This document shows positions 12,421 through 24,266 of a stretch of 64,000 bases of DNA, piece by piece. The stretch's first letter is position 1. Each line of letters starts with the position of its first letter. The position numbers were made by a program, and so were the translations under genes. The DNA is taken from contig NC_135118.1 of NCBI RefSeq assembly GCF_050908995.1, forward strand, positions 2,232,001 through 2,296,000. The letters are read 5' to 3'. The notes under the pieces were generated by a model that made no database searches, was not told where the DNA came from, and saw only the letters and a list, made by a program, of their open reading frames with translations. This DNA is from Andrena cerasifolii (Eukaryota > Arthropoda > Insecta > Hymenoptera > Andrenidae).

Positions 12421-13497
12421 CAGTGATGCCAGAACGGTGGGTTTTGTCCCACGGCCGCTACCACCACTCCACGACCAAGCGTACCCCCTCCTAGCGTCCG
12501 TACCGCACCACACAAGCATACCCGTCCCTCCATCCGTGTGCCGTACGCGCTGCCTGGCCACCGCTCTCCGGCGAGAATTCGTTTTCCCGACATCGAAGCG
12601 CTTGGCGCGCAAGCGAAAAATCAAGACTTCAAATCCCGGTGCGGGATATTACTTTTTTTTTTTAATTATTCACTAATTTCTCTTTCTATATTCTCAGCAG
12701 ACTAAAGACTTAAAAACTATTAATTTACTAAGCATTTTCGAAGCTTGATTTGCTGCTAAAGTGCGATCCTCTTTTGGCTTGTATCGCACCACTCTCCGCC
12801 GAGAATTCATTTCATCGAGGTTTGAACCTCAATGCGAAGATTCTACTTTTTTCATTAATTATTTTCTAACTTCTCTTTCTATATTCTCAGTAGAATAAAA
12901 ACTTGAAAACTGTTAATTTACAAAGAATTTTCGCGGCAGGCTAATGTACGATGTTGGTCTTCTGCGTTTTGTATACATAAACAGAAATAATTCCTTGAAA
13001 TGCTACTTACAAAATAAGCACCGTTCTAGGATGGACACCTTAAAATTCACGTCACAATGAGCAGTTATTGAATCGGTGATTTCCATTTCAGGTACACTGA
13101 CAGAAGGTAGGGTACTTACGCTTGGAGTGGTGCGATACAAGCCATAAGAGGATCGCACTTTAGCAGCAAATCAAGCTTCGAAAATGCTTAGTAAATTAAA
13201 GTTTTTAAGCCTTTAGTCTGCTGAGAATATAGAAAGAGAAATTAGTGAATAATTAAAAAAAAAAAAGTAATATCCGCACCGGGATTTGAAGTCTTGATTT
13301 TTCGCTTGCGCGCCAAGCGCTTCGATGTCGGGAAAACGAATTCTCGCCGGAGAGCGGTGGCCAGGCAGCGCGTACGGCACACGGATGGAGGGACGGATAT
13401 GCTTGTGTGGTGCGGTACGGACGCTAGGAGGGGGTACGCTTGGTCGTGGAGTGGTGGTAGCGGCCGTGGGACAAAACCCACCGTTCTGGCATCACTG
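12421..13497. mobile_element. 1.08-kb non-autonomous hAT element
   Basis: The ends are CAGTGATGCCAGAACGGTGG and its exact complement. The perfect 8-bp duplication CTCCATGG lies at 12413-12420 and 13498-13505. Long arms (about 270 bp, GC-rich) are followed by an AT-rich middle that repeats TTCTCTTTCTATATTCTCAG. Frames on both strands (12322-12676, 13242-13609) are copies of each other from the arms and do not encode a known protein. Confidence 0.88.
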
Positions 13498-13505
13498 CTC
13501 CATGG

Positions 13506-13990
13506 CAATGCAAAGGCCGTATGCCTGCTACAACTACAAGCATACTCGCGATAGATATACAAGACCAAACGAAAACGTACAGAATTTTATATTATATTCA
13601 GAAAGTTAATTTTAACAAATTCGCATACGTAAATTTGAGTATTTGCATTTGAAGATATCTAATAACATATATGTGATATATACATATACAGTGGGCCACA
13701 AAAGTATTCGGATACTTATAAAGTTGGTCCAATATTAGATCCATACGTGAATATACATATATTTCTATGTGTAATTTGTTAATATTTATTAATCGTCTCC
13801 AAGGAGAATATGGTATTGTCTCGAGCTTCCCATTGTTGCCCCAACACGGTCACTAGAAAGGCCCAGTTTATGCTTTTATGACATCCCCGGCAGCTAAATG
13901 ATCGCTTGGCCGCGACTTACATACACAGCTCCGTCAGCGTGTGCGTTAGCGATCTCAAGCGGTGGGTGAAAATTAACTCAGACACAGGAT
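13506..13990. other. unassigned, with one possible Tc1-type end
   Basis: At about 13690 the sequence CAGTGGGCCACAAAAGTATT follows TA and resembles Tc1-type terminal repeats. No matching right end was found, so this may be a truncated element. Nothing else is supported. Confidence 0.35.
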
Positions 13991-13994
13991 ACGG

Positions 13995-14520
13995 AGGGTT
14001 AATTGAGATTCGAAATATGTTTAAATTTTTGTATGCAATAATAATAATTTTGTTCAAAGTTATAATGATAGCAGAAAGAAGGGTTTAAAAAAGTTTGTTG
14101 CTGGCGAACATGATTCTGGCTGTTGTAGTCATCGGAAACAAAAAGCGCAAAATGTTTCTTAATCTATGAGTATGGTTATCGTGTGAACTAGAATGAAGTA
14201 ATTATTTACAAAAATCCAATTTTGCAACACAGAAAACTAACAAATGCTTTTCCAAAAAATTAATGTTTTCATTTGAAATACAACCATTTTTGTGCTTTTC
14301 AACATTATTCATTCAACACGAACTAAAGTTCGTACGATAACCACACTCATGTAGATTAAGAACATTTGTACGTTTTTCGTTTCAGATGATTACGACAGCC
14401 AAAATCATGCTCGCCAGCAACAAATTTTTTTTCAAACCCCTCTTATTACTACCATTATAACTTTGAACCAAATTACTATTGTTGCATACAAAAATTTGAA
14501 CACATTTTTCAAATTTCAAT
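13995..14520. repeat. ~520-bp foldback
   Basis: Inverted arms at about 14005-14205 and 14290-14490 share ATTTTTGTATGCAA, GATTxxGGCTGT and GTATGGTTATCGT-type blocks. No target duplication is clear. This is probably a decayed MITE. Confidence 0.55.
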
Positions 14521-14842
14521 TAATAAAAGTACAGAGATTGGAATTATAATACTCAATACATTTCTTTTAAAAATTCCCCAAAGTGTGCCTTACTTTCGAA
14601 GCGTCAAACTCTGGAAACCCCTGCGGCAGCCTGTGACGCTCCGCTCCCACTACTCCAACCGCTCCCCACTCCGTTGGCGGACTCGCTTGTTCTTGAACGA
14701 GCTCGGAGCTCAGCTCGAGCTCGAATGTGCGCTCGCGCCCGGTATTGGGGGTTCTGTACACCCCTGGACTAATCGATATCGATCATGTGTGTTTATGTTG
14801 ACATTACAGCTTTCACAGTACCTCTTTTTATTAAATGATAAA

Positions 14843-15007
14843 ATGAGTGATAATGAGAGTGATAGCGATACGGAATACCACACGCCCCCCGAAATAGCAG
14901 AAGCTGCAAAAGCGATTGAGGAAAATTTGCTGCCGTCGAAATCGAAAGAAAAGAACGAGACGATGTACAACAAATTTATGGAGTGGCGAAATAACCAAAC
15001 ATTGGAG
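14843..15007 (+). CDS. possible first exon of a Crypton-like tyrosine-recombinase protein
   Basis: The 55-residue frame starts MSDNESDSDTEY and continues with ENLLPSKSKEKNETMYNKF and MEWRNNQTLE. An acidic start followed by LLPxKSKExxExxYxxFMxW is, from memory, the usual N-terminus of Crypton-type tyrosine-recombinase proteins common in insect genomes. There it begins the helical core-binding domain. A good donor (GTGAGT) follows at about 15008. No downstream exon with the catalytic Arg-His-Arg-Tyr residues was found, so this is either an orphan exon, a fragment of an element, or the start of a gene disrupted by the foldback beginning near 15272. Confidence 0.4.
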
Positions 15008-15271
15008 TGAGTCATCATCGGAAGCAGTTTTTGGAAAATAGATAAACGTATTTAGTAATTTCAACAGAATAAAAAAGCAATCGAATATGCATATTTGCTT
15101 GCGAATCGCTCAGCAGGCTATCAGAAACACACACGTTCCATGCAGCTGTTGAAAAAAAGTATTGTGCGTGAAACAGGAGAGACGCGATTTTGTCCCGTGT
15201 CAAGTGCTAGAGCAAACTTCACGCTCGTCAAAATCGCTTTCTTTTCTCCCTTGTCACGCAATGTAGGTACT

Positions 15272-16001
15272 ATTCATTGAGCTCTAAACATACCTGGAGA
15301 GTGAACAGCAGTGGGAAGAAGTAGGGGCGACAGCGGTCCGAGGGAAATAGAAGATAAGGAGTGAACCTATCCTTCGTCCTATTATCCCTGTTCTCTCTGT
15401 GTTATGTATGTATGTTGTGCGCGGGTAACTTCACTCACATGCACTATACGGTGTAATAAACAGGTGTTCCGACTCTGTACCTTTTACCCCAGCGATTTTG
15501 TGTGCCGATTTCTGTTTAGTTCCCCTGGCCGCCGCGAGAGGCGTCGTGACTTAGAAGGCATATACATATGTGTTAATGAGATTTTAATGGTATTACTGGG
15601 CTTGCCAGAAAAATCCTGCGCGTAATGGAGAGGGAACATGCCACGCATGCGCGTGATGAAGCTGTCATTTGACTGAACCTTGACGTCGATTGGTTTGACG
15701 TCACGGGGTCATCACGCGCATGCGTGGCGTGTTCCCCTTCCACTGCGAGTAGGAATTCCATACCAGGCCTGTATGTATATATATACACACATACAGGCCT
15801 GGTATGGAATTCCTACTATGTCTTTATAACAGCCACGAAATCTGCCGGCCGCCAAAAGAACTAGGACAAAAAAGTCACACATTCTGGATAAGAGTCGGAA
15901 CAAATGTCTATTACACCGTGGGTTCACCCGTTATCTTCCCTCTTTCTCGGACCGGCCGCTATTGCTCTGTTGACTCTTCAGGTACGTTTAGAGCTCAATG
16001 A
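15272..16001. repeat. composite foldback with internal hairpins
   Basis: The outer inverted repeat CATTGAGCTCTAAAC (15274) returns as its complement near 15985-16000. Inside are two further palindromes: ATGCCACGCATGCGCGTGATG with its complement near 15710-15735, and a tight hairpin around 15745-15825 built on GGAATTCCATACCAGGCCTG. Short frames here come from the palindromes. The flanks GGTACTAT and GGTACAAT hint at an 8-bp duplication. Confidence 0.55.
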
Positions 16002-16009
16002 TGGTACAA

Positions 16010-17010
16010 TTATATGTTGAACAAAATCGCAAAGGAATTGGCCCAGTAGTGTTCGAGATAACTGTGTCGCTAAAGTAGACAATGTCAATTTGAGAAAAAT
16101 GCGTTTAAGGTTCTTCGTACAATTTAGAGGGAAATAACAACCGATTTATAGTACTCACTCTCAAGCTACTATACCAAGGCGATAATGGGGGCCATCATCA
16201 TGCTCGAATGTTTAAATAAAAAATGCTATATAGATTTTTTAACATCCAATCGCGTTCTTTATAAATCCGAATCTTGTCGTCTCCCATCATCTTCAACTTT
16301 TCTATTGATAGGTATATTTATACGACTAAGGAGTTTCAGCTTTAACGGTAAATAAGTCTCTTGAATTTTCTTTCCTTCTGTCAACTGCCAATTTTAAGAA
16401 TTCAGTGTTATAGAAGCACATTTTCAAGACACAATTTAATCTTGTACCTGGGTCCGTTTTGACCTGCAGTAAGTGCCTCTTCATACGCATATTAGACGAC
16501 GTATTTTTTATCAATTATTATTTTGTTACATATCATTCTTAACATTTTATTGTATTTTAAGTCGAGTCATAACAGATTGCTGCATTTCGCCCTTGCACAT
16601 TTCTTATAAATCTATCTTTATATAAAACATATACCTAACTACTTAGATGAGTTTTATAATAAAAATTTATATTAGCTAATTTATATTAATTTGTATTGTA
16701 TTTGATGTATTAGTATGAATATTTGATACCTATATTCTTTAAAATTAACCTCAATTTATATATAGAACTATTGAAATTTCGAGAAATCGATTTTTTTAAA
16801 TATTATTCGTTCTGAAAGTCCCATTCTTTGTGAACATTTACAGCAAAGTTTCATGAGGATATTCAAATAATTCCGAAAATTATAGCGCTGAAGGTAACTG
16901 AGTGCACAGTCGAGTAACGGCCTGACAGGACGGTACTTACATACATACTAGCGCATTGGACGGCCGCGGCGCGGCAGCATGACGTACGACGCCGTAATGG
17001 ATGCTAATCC
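16010..17010. other. no recognised feature
   Basis: AT-rich spacer between the foldback and the Helitron. No exon or element end could be supported. Confidence 0.35.
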
Positions 17011-17011
17011 A

Positions 17012-18029
17012 TCTATACTATTATGTAAAGAGAGAGCCGATTTTTATGTTCGCGCAAAACTCAAGACGTATTAAACCGATCTACCTCAAATTTGAACACG
17101 TTATTCTTGCATACTCTAGGGTGGACATAGGCTATGTAGCATGTCTCAGAAACGCGTTATTAACATGTAATTTATGTATAAACATTTCATGTGTAAGGGC
17201 TGTTTTTCAGACCACGTGACCCGTGTATACGACAGTCTCCTTCGCACGCGCATGCGCAAAAACGGCCCGCGCGATATCTCGCCCGCGGTAGTACCGTGAT
17301 GTCACCACCAGATGGCAAAGCTTTTCGCGCGCTTTCTCGCTAGAGAAGTGGATTACCGCGGACATATATGTTAGAATGATCGTACTGTTAGAAATTACTG
17401 TTGCATATTCATGTGTACCCCGTGTGCGATCAAATTTGTCAAGATCCATCCACTCCTGCTTGATGTTATGCAATACTAGCTTTTGCTACTCAGCTTCACC
17501 CAAAATTTAGATTCTGATTTTATAAAAAAAAATTGTTTTTTATATATCTTTTTTTATGAAAATAAGCCTCGTGGATTTGGATTACGTGGGTAAAATGAGC
17601 TGGGACAAATTTCATGACCCCCCGAGTTTTACCGTTCGAATGTTTTTAGGCGACAGACAAACACACAAACACTTTCGGCTTTATATATTAAGATACACTG
17701 GTAAATCCTGGACTTATAAGAGTTGGATGATGTTACCGGAAGGTTTTGCATTGAATTATGATCCAGGAATTAACTAGGTATGTTAACTTAGGAGAAGTTC
17801 AAATAGGAGCGATGGATAATATTTGCCATCATTGCTCCGGCAGGTGTTGCGCAACAACATTTCATCCTAATGTCAGAAAATCATTATACGAAGAATGTTA
17901 TCTTCTACAAAATATTACGAATAAATCAAGCTTTTTCAAAACACTAAATTTCCTTAAAAGATATTAATTCTAATAAACATGAATTAGTCACGCTAATATC
18001 TCGGGCGAAGCCGAGATGGGGGATGCTAG
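17012..18029 (+). mobile_element. complete non-autonomous Helitron
   Basis: The 5' end TCTATACTATTATGTAAAGA directly follows an A. The 3' end has the hairpin ATCTCGG...CCGAGAT (about 17998-18017), then GGGGGATG and CTAG, followed by T. A 5' TC, a 3' hairpin, CTRR and insertion between A and T are the Helitron hallmarks. No Rep/helicase protein is encoded. Additional copies are at 27332-29936 and, as a fragment, at about 34145-34385. Confidence 0.85.
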
Positions 18030-18059
18030 TATGATATACATGTAAATAAGAAAGAATGT

Positions 18060-18710
18060 GTAGACCTCGTCAAAAACGAATGGACACCGTGCTCCTAAAA
18101 GTGAAACAAATTGCAGAAGGACTTGGAGGCCAGGGATAGATCACGGCAAAACTCATTGATGAACTGAGTTCGTATTATGCCATGAGAGTTGCAATTTGAG
18201 TTGAATATTTTCATAAATATTCAACTAATGAGAGTCCCCAACATCATTACTATCATGCTGGAGAAACAAGTTGGTGTTCCTGGCAGAGAGCTGAGGCGCA
18301 GAATACTTCAGACAACTATAGGGTTAACACTCCCTCACACCCGGACGTACAAGCAGCGATTTGTCCAGTATATGGGAACTTGAGCAAAGACGAACGATGT
18401 GATATTAGAAAGATGCGTCGACGGCTTTACGCAGAATAATAATGAGAGTTCGAACAGCAAAATCTGGAAAATTGTGCTGAAGATTTCAACATTCAACGAT
18501 GGAAACAATGCACTCCTATCAGTAATGCAGCAACTTGCCCTTCTAGTTGGTTCAAACGCGCGGAATATGTGCGTTGAATTGGACCGGATGCGACTGTCGA
18601 GAAGTAGATAGGGAAAAAACTAAGAAGTCGAACAAGATCTCGCAGCTGAAGGAGACCAGTATGGACCGGGTATCGCGTAAAAGAGTTTGGAAATTTGTCA
18701 AGTCATATAT
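18060..18710 (+). pseudogene. decayed Mutator-like transposase fragment
   Basis: The best frame (18399-18611) contains RCVDGFTQNNNESSNSKIWKI, then FNDGNNALLSVMQQ and GSNARNMCVELDRMR. A GxTQNxNExxNxxIW block followed by a conserved helical tail is the C-terminal signature I know from the arthropod Mutator-like transposase family. Stops and frame changes upstream (18189-18383) and downstream (18600-18710) show it is inactive. The fragment starts directly after the Helitron 3' end. Confidence 0.55.
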
Positions 18711-19024
18711 TAAAGAAAAAGTACTAAGTACTACAAACTCTAAAGCCGTTTGTCACGAAACTACATTTGAAACACCATGTCCATCATAACTCTTGAACGA
18801 ATCAATATTTTCACTTAAAATTCTGGAGCTGTAGAATTCCTTTCTCCACAGTGTGGAACTTCCGCATCAACATTGGATGTTGGAAACGGTAAGGAACACG
18901 TACTTTACAGAAGTGAATAAATTGAGAATTATCATGATTTGCACTTATGTAAAGTGTTTATTATATCATAAAAGGTTCAAATTTTATGAAAAAATAGCAA
19001 AATGAGCACTTTTGAAACATTTTC

Positions 19025-19560
19025 GTATTTTTAAAGTGAATCCGGTAATTGGGACAGGAATTTAACGCTATCCCTATTACCGTGCCCCTCGGTGCCCACT
19101 GGCTCCCTCTGTAACTGCTAAACCTAACCTTACTTTCGTTTCTCAGAACGGGTGAACAGAAATTTATATTTGCATATTTTGCTTTTGTAATAAAAAGGTC
19201 CTGTTAAAATTACATAAAAACACCTCTCGTAGAGCAAAAAAATGTTTTGAACAGTTCAAAGTTCAAAGACATAACCTAACCGCGGAAACGCTATTCAAAA
19301 AAGGGCACGGTAATTGGAGGCGCGGGAATAGGGACAACGCATTTTTTGAGCACGGTAATTGGGACAAAAACATGTATTCTTATTTCAATTTAAAAAATAT
19401 GAAAAATTAACAGTTCCCACTTGAAAAAATGCCTTAATAAAGAGAAAAGTTCAAAACACCAATATAAATTTTCACCAAGCAAAATTAAAGTAAGAGAAGT
19501 CAGTAATTAATTCCTTCGCGAGCAAGTCGGCGTCAAAGCACGGTAATTGCGACATCTATC
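19025..19560. repeat. interspersed CACGGTAATTGGGAC motif cluster
   Basis: GGTAATTGGGAC or close variants occur near 19032, 19310, 19350 and 19540, with the inverted form TCCCTATTACCGTGCC near 19070. Spaced short repeats of this kind are usual in the subterminal regions of DNA transposons. The element ends were not resolved. Confidence 0.4.
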
Positions 19561-19653
19561 CTACATGGGCTACAACTGCGCGCTACGCAGGATCATCTTT
19601 AGCTTTAAATACCTTTAAACAATTTCAAAATTCTGACAATTTTTGTTTAATTA

Positions 19654-19929
19654 CAGTAAATCCTCGTTACCAGCCCGACGAACGGGGCTGGCGGCGGGCT
19701 CCTAACTTGTTGTGGACGCTATTCCGCGCGGCTGATGGCACGAGTGAGAAAACCCAATGAGCGAGCGAGAGGAAACGAAACAATTGACACGAAGTTGCGT
19801 GGACTCTTTCGTTTCCTCTCGCTCACTCATTGGGTTTTCTCTCTCTCGTCGAAGGGTCTAAGAAATGGTGGGGATAGGCGCCGGGCTCCTAACGCATTGT
19901 AGAAACGGGCTGATAACGAGGATTTACTG
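19654..19929. mobile_element. 276-bp TA-flanked hairpin MITE
   Basis: The ends CAGTAAATCCTCGTTA and TAACGAGGATTTACTG are inverted, with TA at 19652-19653 and 19930-19931. A second palindrome inside is built on GAGAGGAAACGAAA and its complement. The size and TA flank fit a Tc1/mariner or pogo-type MITE. Confidence 0.7.
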
Positions 19930-20191
19930 TACTTGTAAAAACTTACAAAAGAAACTGTGAAAAGTGGCGGCATGGTGATTATTTGGTATCTAGGCAATTC
20001 AACCCAAAACAAACCATCGATTTGAGTCGTTCAATGGTTCTGTACCCTCTTTACGTATCTATTGTAACTAACAATATTGCAAATATTAGAACGCGGTAAT
20101 TCAGGTATGGTTAGTCAACTATAGTGTAAAAATTTAGTATTACCAATTTTACAAAATTCATCATCATATTTTAGAAATACATATTCAAGAG

Positions 20192-21021
20192 TAGTGTTTC
20201 TGATTTCTCCATATTTTTTGTCTCTCGAGAAATCAGAAATGAGATCATATTTCTTGAGAATTCTCGAGAAATTGAAAAAAATATTGCAAAAATTATATTT
20301 TTGGAATAATGTTGATAATATTTATCAAAAACACAAGAAAATTTTAACTAAATGATTATTCCTGTCTAATTTATACAAAACTTGTGTAAATGAAAAAATA
20401 GATATTAAATATAATTGGTAAATTTATTTATTTGATACAAAATTTGTACAAAGCGAAACATTACTTTTTGGTTTTAAAATTTATTTTTAAATAGCACAAT
20501 GCATCTAATGTACCGTCAGCGAATCTATTTCTTTTTCGTGGCAAAATCTGTTACTGTTATATTTTCACGTTTTATATATATGTCTAGCTGACCCTTTTGG
20601 AAGAAATTCTGGATCATGCAAAAATTTTATACGGGATACAATAGTCTTATCTCCTCTTTTCTATATTTCTTCTTTAATAGCCACAAGAAACTCATTAAGT
20701 ACTTAATTCAGTATACAATTTTTCTAAAATTTTAAATAAGAATTTAAGAGCACCTTCAGCAGTTAATAATATCCAATTTTCTGTACTGTGATTTTCTATT
20801 GGAATTCACATAGGTTCTAATGTGATTAATAAGATGTAATATAAATTGTAGATGTGTTTATACGTTCGCGATTAACTAGTAATACATTCATTGACGAAAA
20901 TAAATGAGATTTATAATATTTTTCCTAGACTTAAGTTTTCTCGAGAAGTTATAGTATTTCTGGAGAAATAAGAAATAAGCAATCATAAAATTTCTCGAGA
21001 AATTCTCGAGAAGAAACACTA
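20192..21021. mobile_element. 830-bp hAT-type element with TCTCGAGAAAT repeats
   Basis: The ends TAGTGTTTCT and AGAAACACTA are flanked by the perfect 8-bp duplication TTCAAGAG (20184-20191, 21022-21029). Copies of TTTCTCGAGAAAT lie just inside both ends, a palindromic subterminal motif likely to be a transposase-binding site. No protein is encoded. Confidence 0.8.
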
Positions 21022-21035
21022 TTCAAGAGTCAAAT

Positions 21036-21475
21036 GGGTGAACTTGCCGATGAACTGGGCCCTCGCCGATTTCGATGACCTTTCACATATGTTGTCAAAG
21101 TCGTCATTCTAAACAACATTTCCCTTTAAACTTTTTGGTGGTCGGCTTTGGTATGCGAGATATTCGCAAAAAACTTTGCGTTACACTGGAATTACCGAGT
21201 TTAACACATATTCACATCGGTTCGCTACCATGCTTTACGGGCCCGCAAGCGGGCCCGCCCCCCCGGCCCATCTGGCCCTACCCAATACTAATACCGTCGG
21301 CTGCGAAACAGATTTCGATATATTATGCCGCGAGTTTTTTTTATTAATATCTCCAAAACCAAAGCCGACCGCCAAAAAGTTTAAAGGGAAATGTTGATCA
21401 GAATTACGACCTTGACAACATATGTGAAGGTTATTGAATTCGGCAAGGGCCCAGTTCATCGGCAAGTTTACCGTC
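21036..21475. repeat. ~440-bp foldback
   Basis: AACTTGCCGATGAACTGGGC at the left returns as its complement near 21447-21470, and the arms continue inward to the GC-rich centre at about 21240-21265. Open frames on both strands are mirror images of the arms. Confidence 0.6.
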
Positions 21476-21734
21476 AAATGTTTAAAAAAAAACACAATAA
21501 TCCTAAAACTGATTTTTTGAATCCTCTAAATTATGAACTCTTTGGATATGTATTATAAGCTCATAAAGTTCCACTAAAATTATTAACTCAAATGTAAATA
21601 TTAAGAAAATGATCTCTCCTGTTGGTAAAACTTTCGCCGACCGTTTCTGCGCTTTTTAATTTTTATTCCCGATGTGGAAAATCAACGAAAATCATTCCGC
21701 TTTTGAATTTTTCTACCCACGACATTTGTTCCTC

Positions 21735-22400
21735 GTTAAATGCTTTGGGGGGGGGGGGGCTGGCTGGCTGTACGCAACGCTAAAACAGGCCGATTTTGGG
21801 GATTTGATCTGGAGAAATTATGAAGCAAATCGTTTTGAACCATTTTTTATAAAATATGCATTGTAGATGTCGCTATTGAGGCATCTTGCTACGGTGGGAG
21901 TTCTAGCGCCTTAAATTCCTGTCTACAATAAAAAAAATATATTCTTATTATTTATAAAATTTTATCATCGGTGAACTTCAAAAACAATAAAAATGTCGAC
22001 AATTGGCAAAATTGTAGAGCGCAGGAGAAAAAGTACGGTTTTTGAGGACATTTTTTTATAGTATCTTTTCTCCTAAGCTCTACAATTTTGTCAATTTTCG
22101 ACTTTTGTATTGTTTTTATGTTCGGCGATGATAGTTTCATAAATAATAAAATAGTCATTTTGAGTATTTTGATTGTAGACAAGAATTGCATGCGCTAGAA
22201 CTTCCTCCGTAGCAAGATACCTCGACAGGGACATCCACAATGCATATTTTTAACATAAACAATTTTTTTTTTCGTATCTTCAAATGTTTAGTATAAAGCC
22301 ATGAAAAGGTTCAAAATGATTTGCTTCGTAATTTCTCCAGAAAAAATCTCCAAAATCGGCCTGGTTTAGGGTTGCGTAAAGTATATGTAGTCCCCCCTTA
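21735..22400. repeat. ~660-bp foldback
   Basis: The arms share ATTTTGGxGATTT, GAGAAATTACGAAGCAAAT-type blocks and TGCATTGTxGATGTC. The left arm (about 21765-21875) is inverted relative to the right (about 22230-22375). A second inverted pair surrounds GGCAAAATTGTAGAGC near 22005 and its complement near 22075. A run of 13 G lies at 21746-21758. No target duplication is seen. Confidence 0.55.
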
Positions 22401-22910
22401 AAACTCATGCAGTCGACGATGACTGGCAGGAGAGTAAACTCAGAATAACTTTTAAACTGAAGTTAACCACGCCCTCGAACTCTTTCGGTACATATCCTCC
22501 ACATTTAGTCTAATAAAAACTTGTCCGTGCTTGCTTTGCCATTAAAGACTCGAATAATGGCATAAATTCTCGCTTTTTCCCTCCTAAAACGAGAGGAGTC
22601 CTTTAGCATACAAAAACGCGTTAACTCTTGCAAACCTTTCCAAGAAGCAATTTAATTACGTACACTTGTAGATCTACTTAGCCTCTTGGTATTCAATTTT
22701 TTTTACTTATCTTATAACAATGAAATTTTTTTTCCAAACCCAATATGGCGTGTCAGACCCTCCACCACTGAGCAGTACTGGTGTTTAGTGTGTTTTGAAA
22801 GAAACATACTCGGGGATTAAGATTAAACAACACATAGCACTCGCTAAATTAATTAAAAAGTTTTTAATCAAATCATTAAATATTTATGAAATTTTGAATT
22901 CCCTTCTTAA

Positions 22911-23606
22911 TTAAGGGGGAGCCCTATTTAGGACGCTAGGAATAAGGTAATCCTTGGGAATTTTTTTTCTCTGAAACTGTTAAGCGGATCTTTTCCAAAC
23001 TTTCAGGGTATTTTAGTTCACATTCCAACAATAAAAAGTAATTTTTTCGTTACAAAATGTTCGGTAGAAATGGAGTCCGATTGTAATGGTGGCCCCAATT
23101 CTTCCCTGAAATAAAAAAACCAAGGATTTTCTTATTTCTAGTACAATTACATTGTCGATGAACCTAACGAACGAGAAAAAAGTTGAAAGTTGGCAAATTG
23201 GTGGGACTTGAAAGAAAAAGTTACGATTCTGCTCCAAGATGTTTCGTACAATTTATGGAAAAAGACTTGTTCAATTCAATTTATTTATCAAAGTTATAGG
23301 TCCATCGACAATGTAATTATACTAGAAATAAGAAAAACCTTGGTTTTTTTATTTCAGGGAAGAATTTGGGCCGCCATTATAATCGCAAATTTGCAACTCC
23401 GGCGCGCGAGTCCTAACGAACGTGTTCCTATATCTCCATTTCTACCGAACACTTTGCAACGAAGAAATTAATTTTTATTGTTTGAATGTGAACTAAAATA
23501 CCCTGAAAGTTTGGAAAAGATCCGCTGAACAGTTTCTTAGAAAAAAATTCCCAAGAATCACCTTATTCCTAGCGTCCTAAATAGGGATTCCACAAGCCTC
23601 CTAATT
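22911..23606. mobile_element. ~700-bp foldback, possible diverged TTAA element
   Basis: The left end TTAAGGGGGAGCCCTATTTA returns as CCTAAATAGGGATTCC with a diverged outer end near 23606. The arms (about 22925-23200 and 23290-23585) share CCTAGCGTCC, GAAAGTTTGGAAAAGATCCG and GGGAAGAATT blocks. The left TTAAGGGG resembles the TTAA family, but the right TTAA is degraded. Confidence 0.55.
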
Positions 23607-23609
23607 CGC

Positions 23610-24260
23610 CTACAGTAATTCATTTACCTATTTATTAAATCATCGGATTCACAAATTCTGTGAGATATACTACTCGCTTTACCCAACAACCGTCATATCT
23701 CAATTTCCTAACATCAAGTAACTTATCCTGTGTGTAAAACGTAGTATAAGAAAAATTGAAAGAAAATTAAAATTTCGAGGACTTTTTCAATAGTACTCGA
23801 CAAATTAGGTATGAACACATGGCGCAACGCAGGATCTTATTTGGAACGAAAAACTGTAACCCAAAAGTATCTTTCGAGTGGCATCAAAAGGTGTGAAAAA
23901 AGACAGTGTAGGTATGAGGCACACGACTTCGGGGGAACCGTGAATACGGAAGTTCATTCAACTGCTCTCTTGCAAATTCTTAAATAAGTCAACTACTACC
24001 CCGTTTCGACTAGTATTAAAATTTGAATAATTTTAGAAGTCTTAATGTGTTTTGGAAGTTTGCATAAGTCTTGAACGCCTTCGGAAGTTTCTTTATTCGT
24101 CATGCGAAGCGTAACAAGATGGAAGGAATGGGCGACGCATCCAGACCTTCAATACCCATAAAAGCTTTCAAGACGTGTCAACAATTTTGAAATTGTCAAA
24201 AGCCGAAGAACATTGAAAGTGATTCCAATTCTTCGTTAGGTACATGTGTGAAGTGATTCA
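23610..24260. other. no recognised feature
   Basis: No exon, element end or RNA gene could be supported in this stretch. Confidence 0.35.
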
Positions 24261-24266
24261 AAACTA

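Noticed and set aside
12322..13609. Arginine-rich 86-108 residue frames on both strands
   Set aside because: The frames at 12322-12676 and 13242-13609 are inverted copies from the two arms of the hAT element at 12421-13497.
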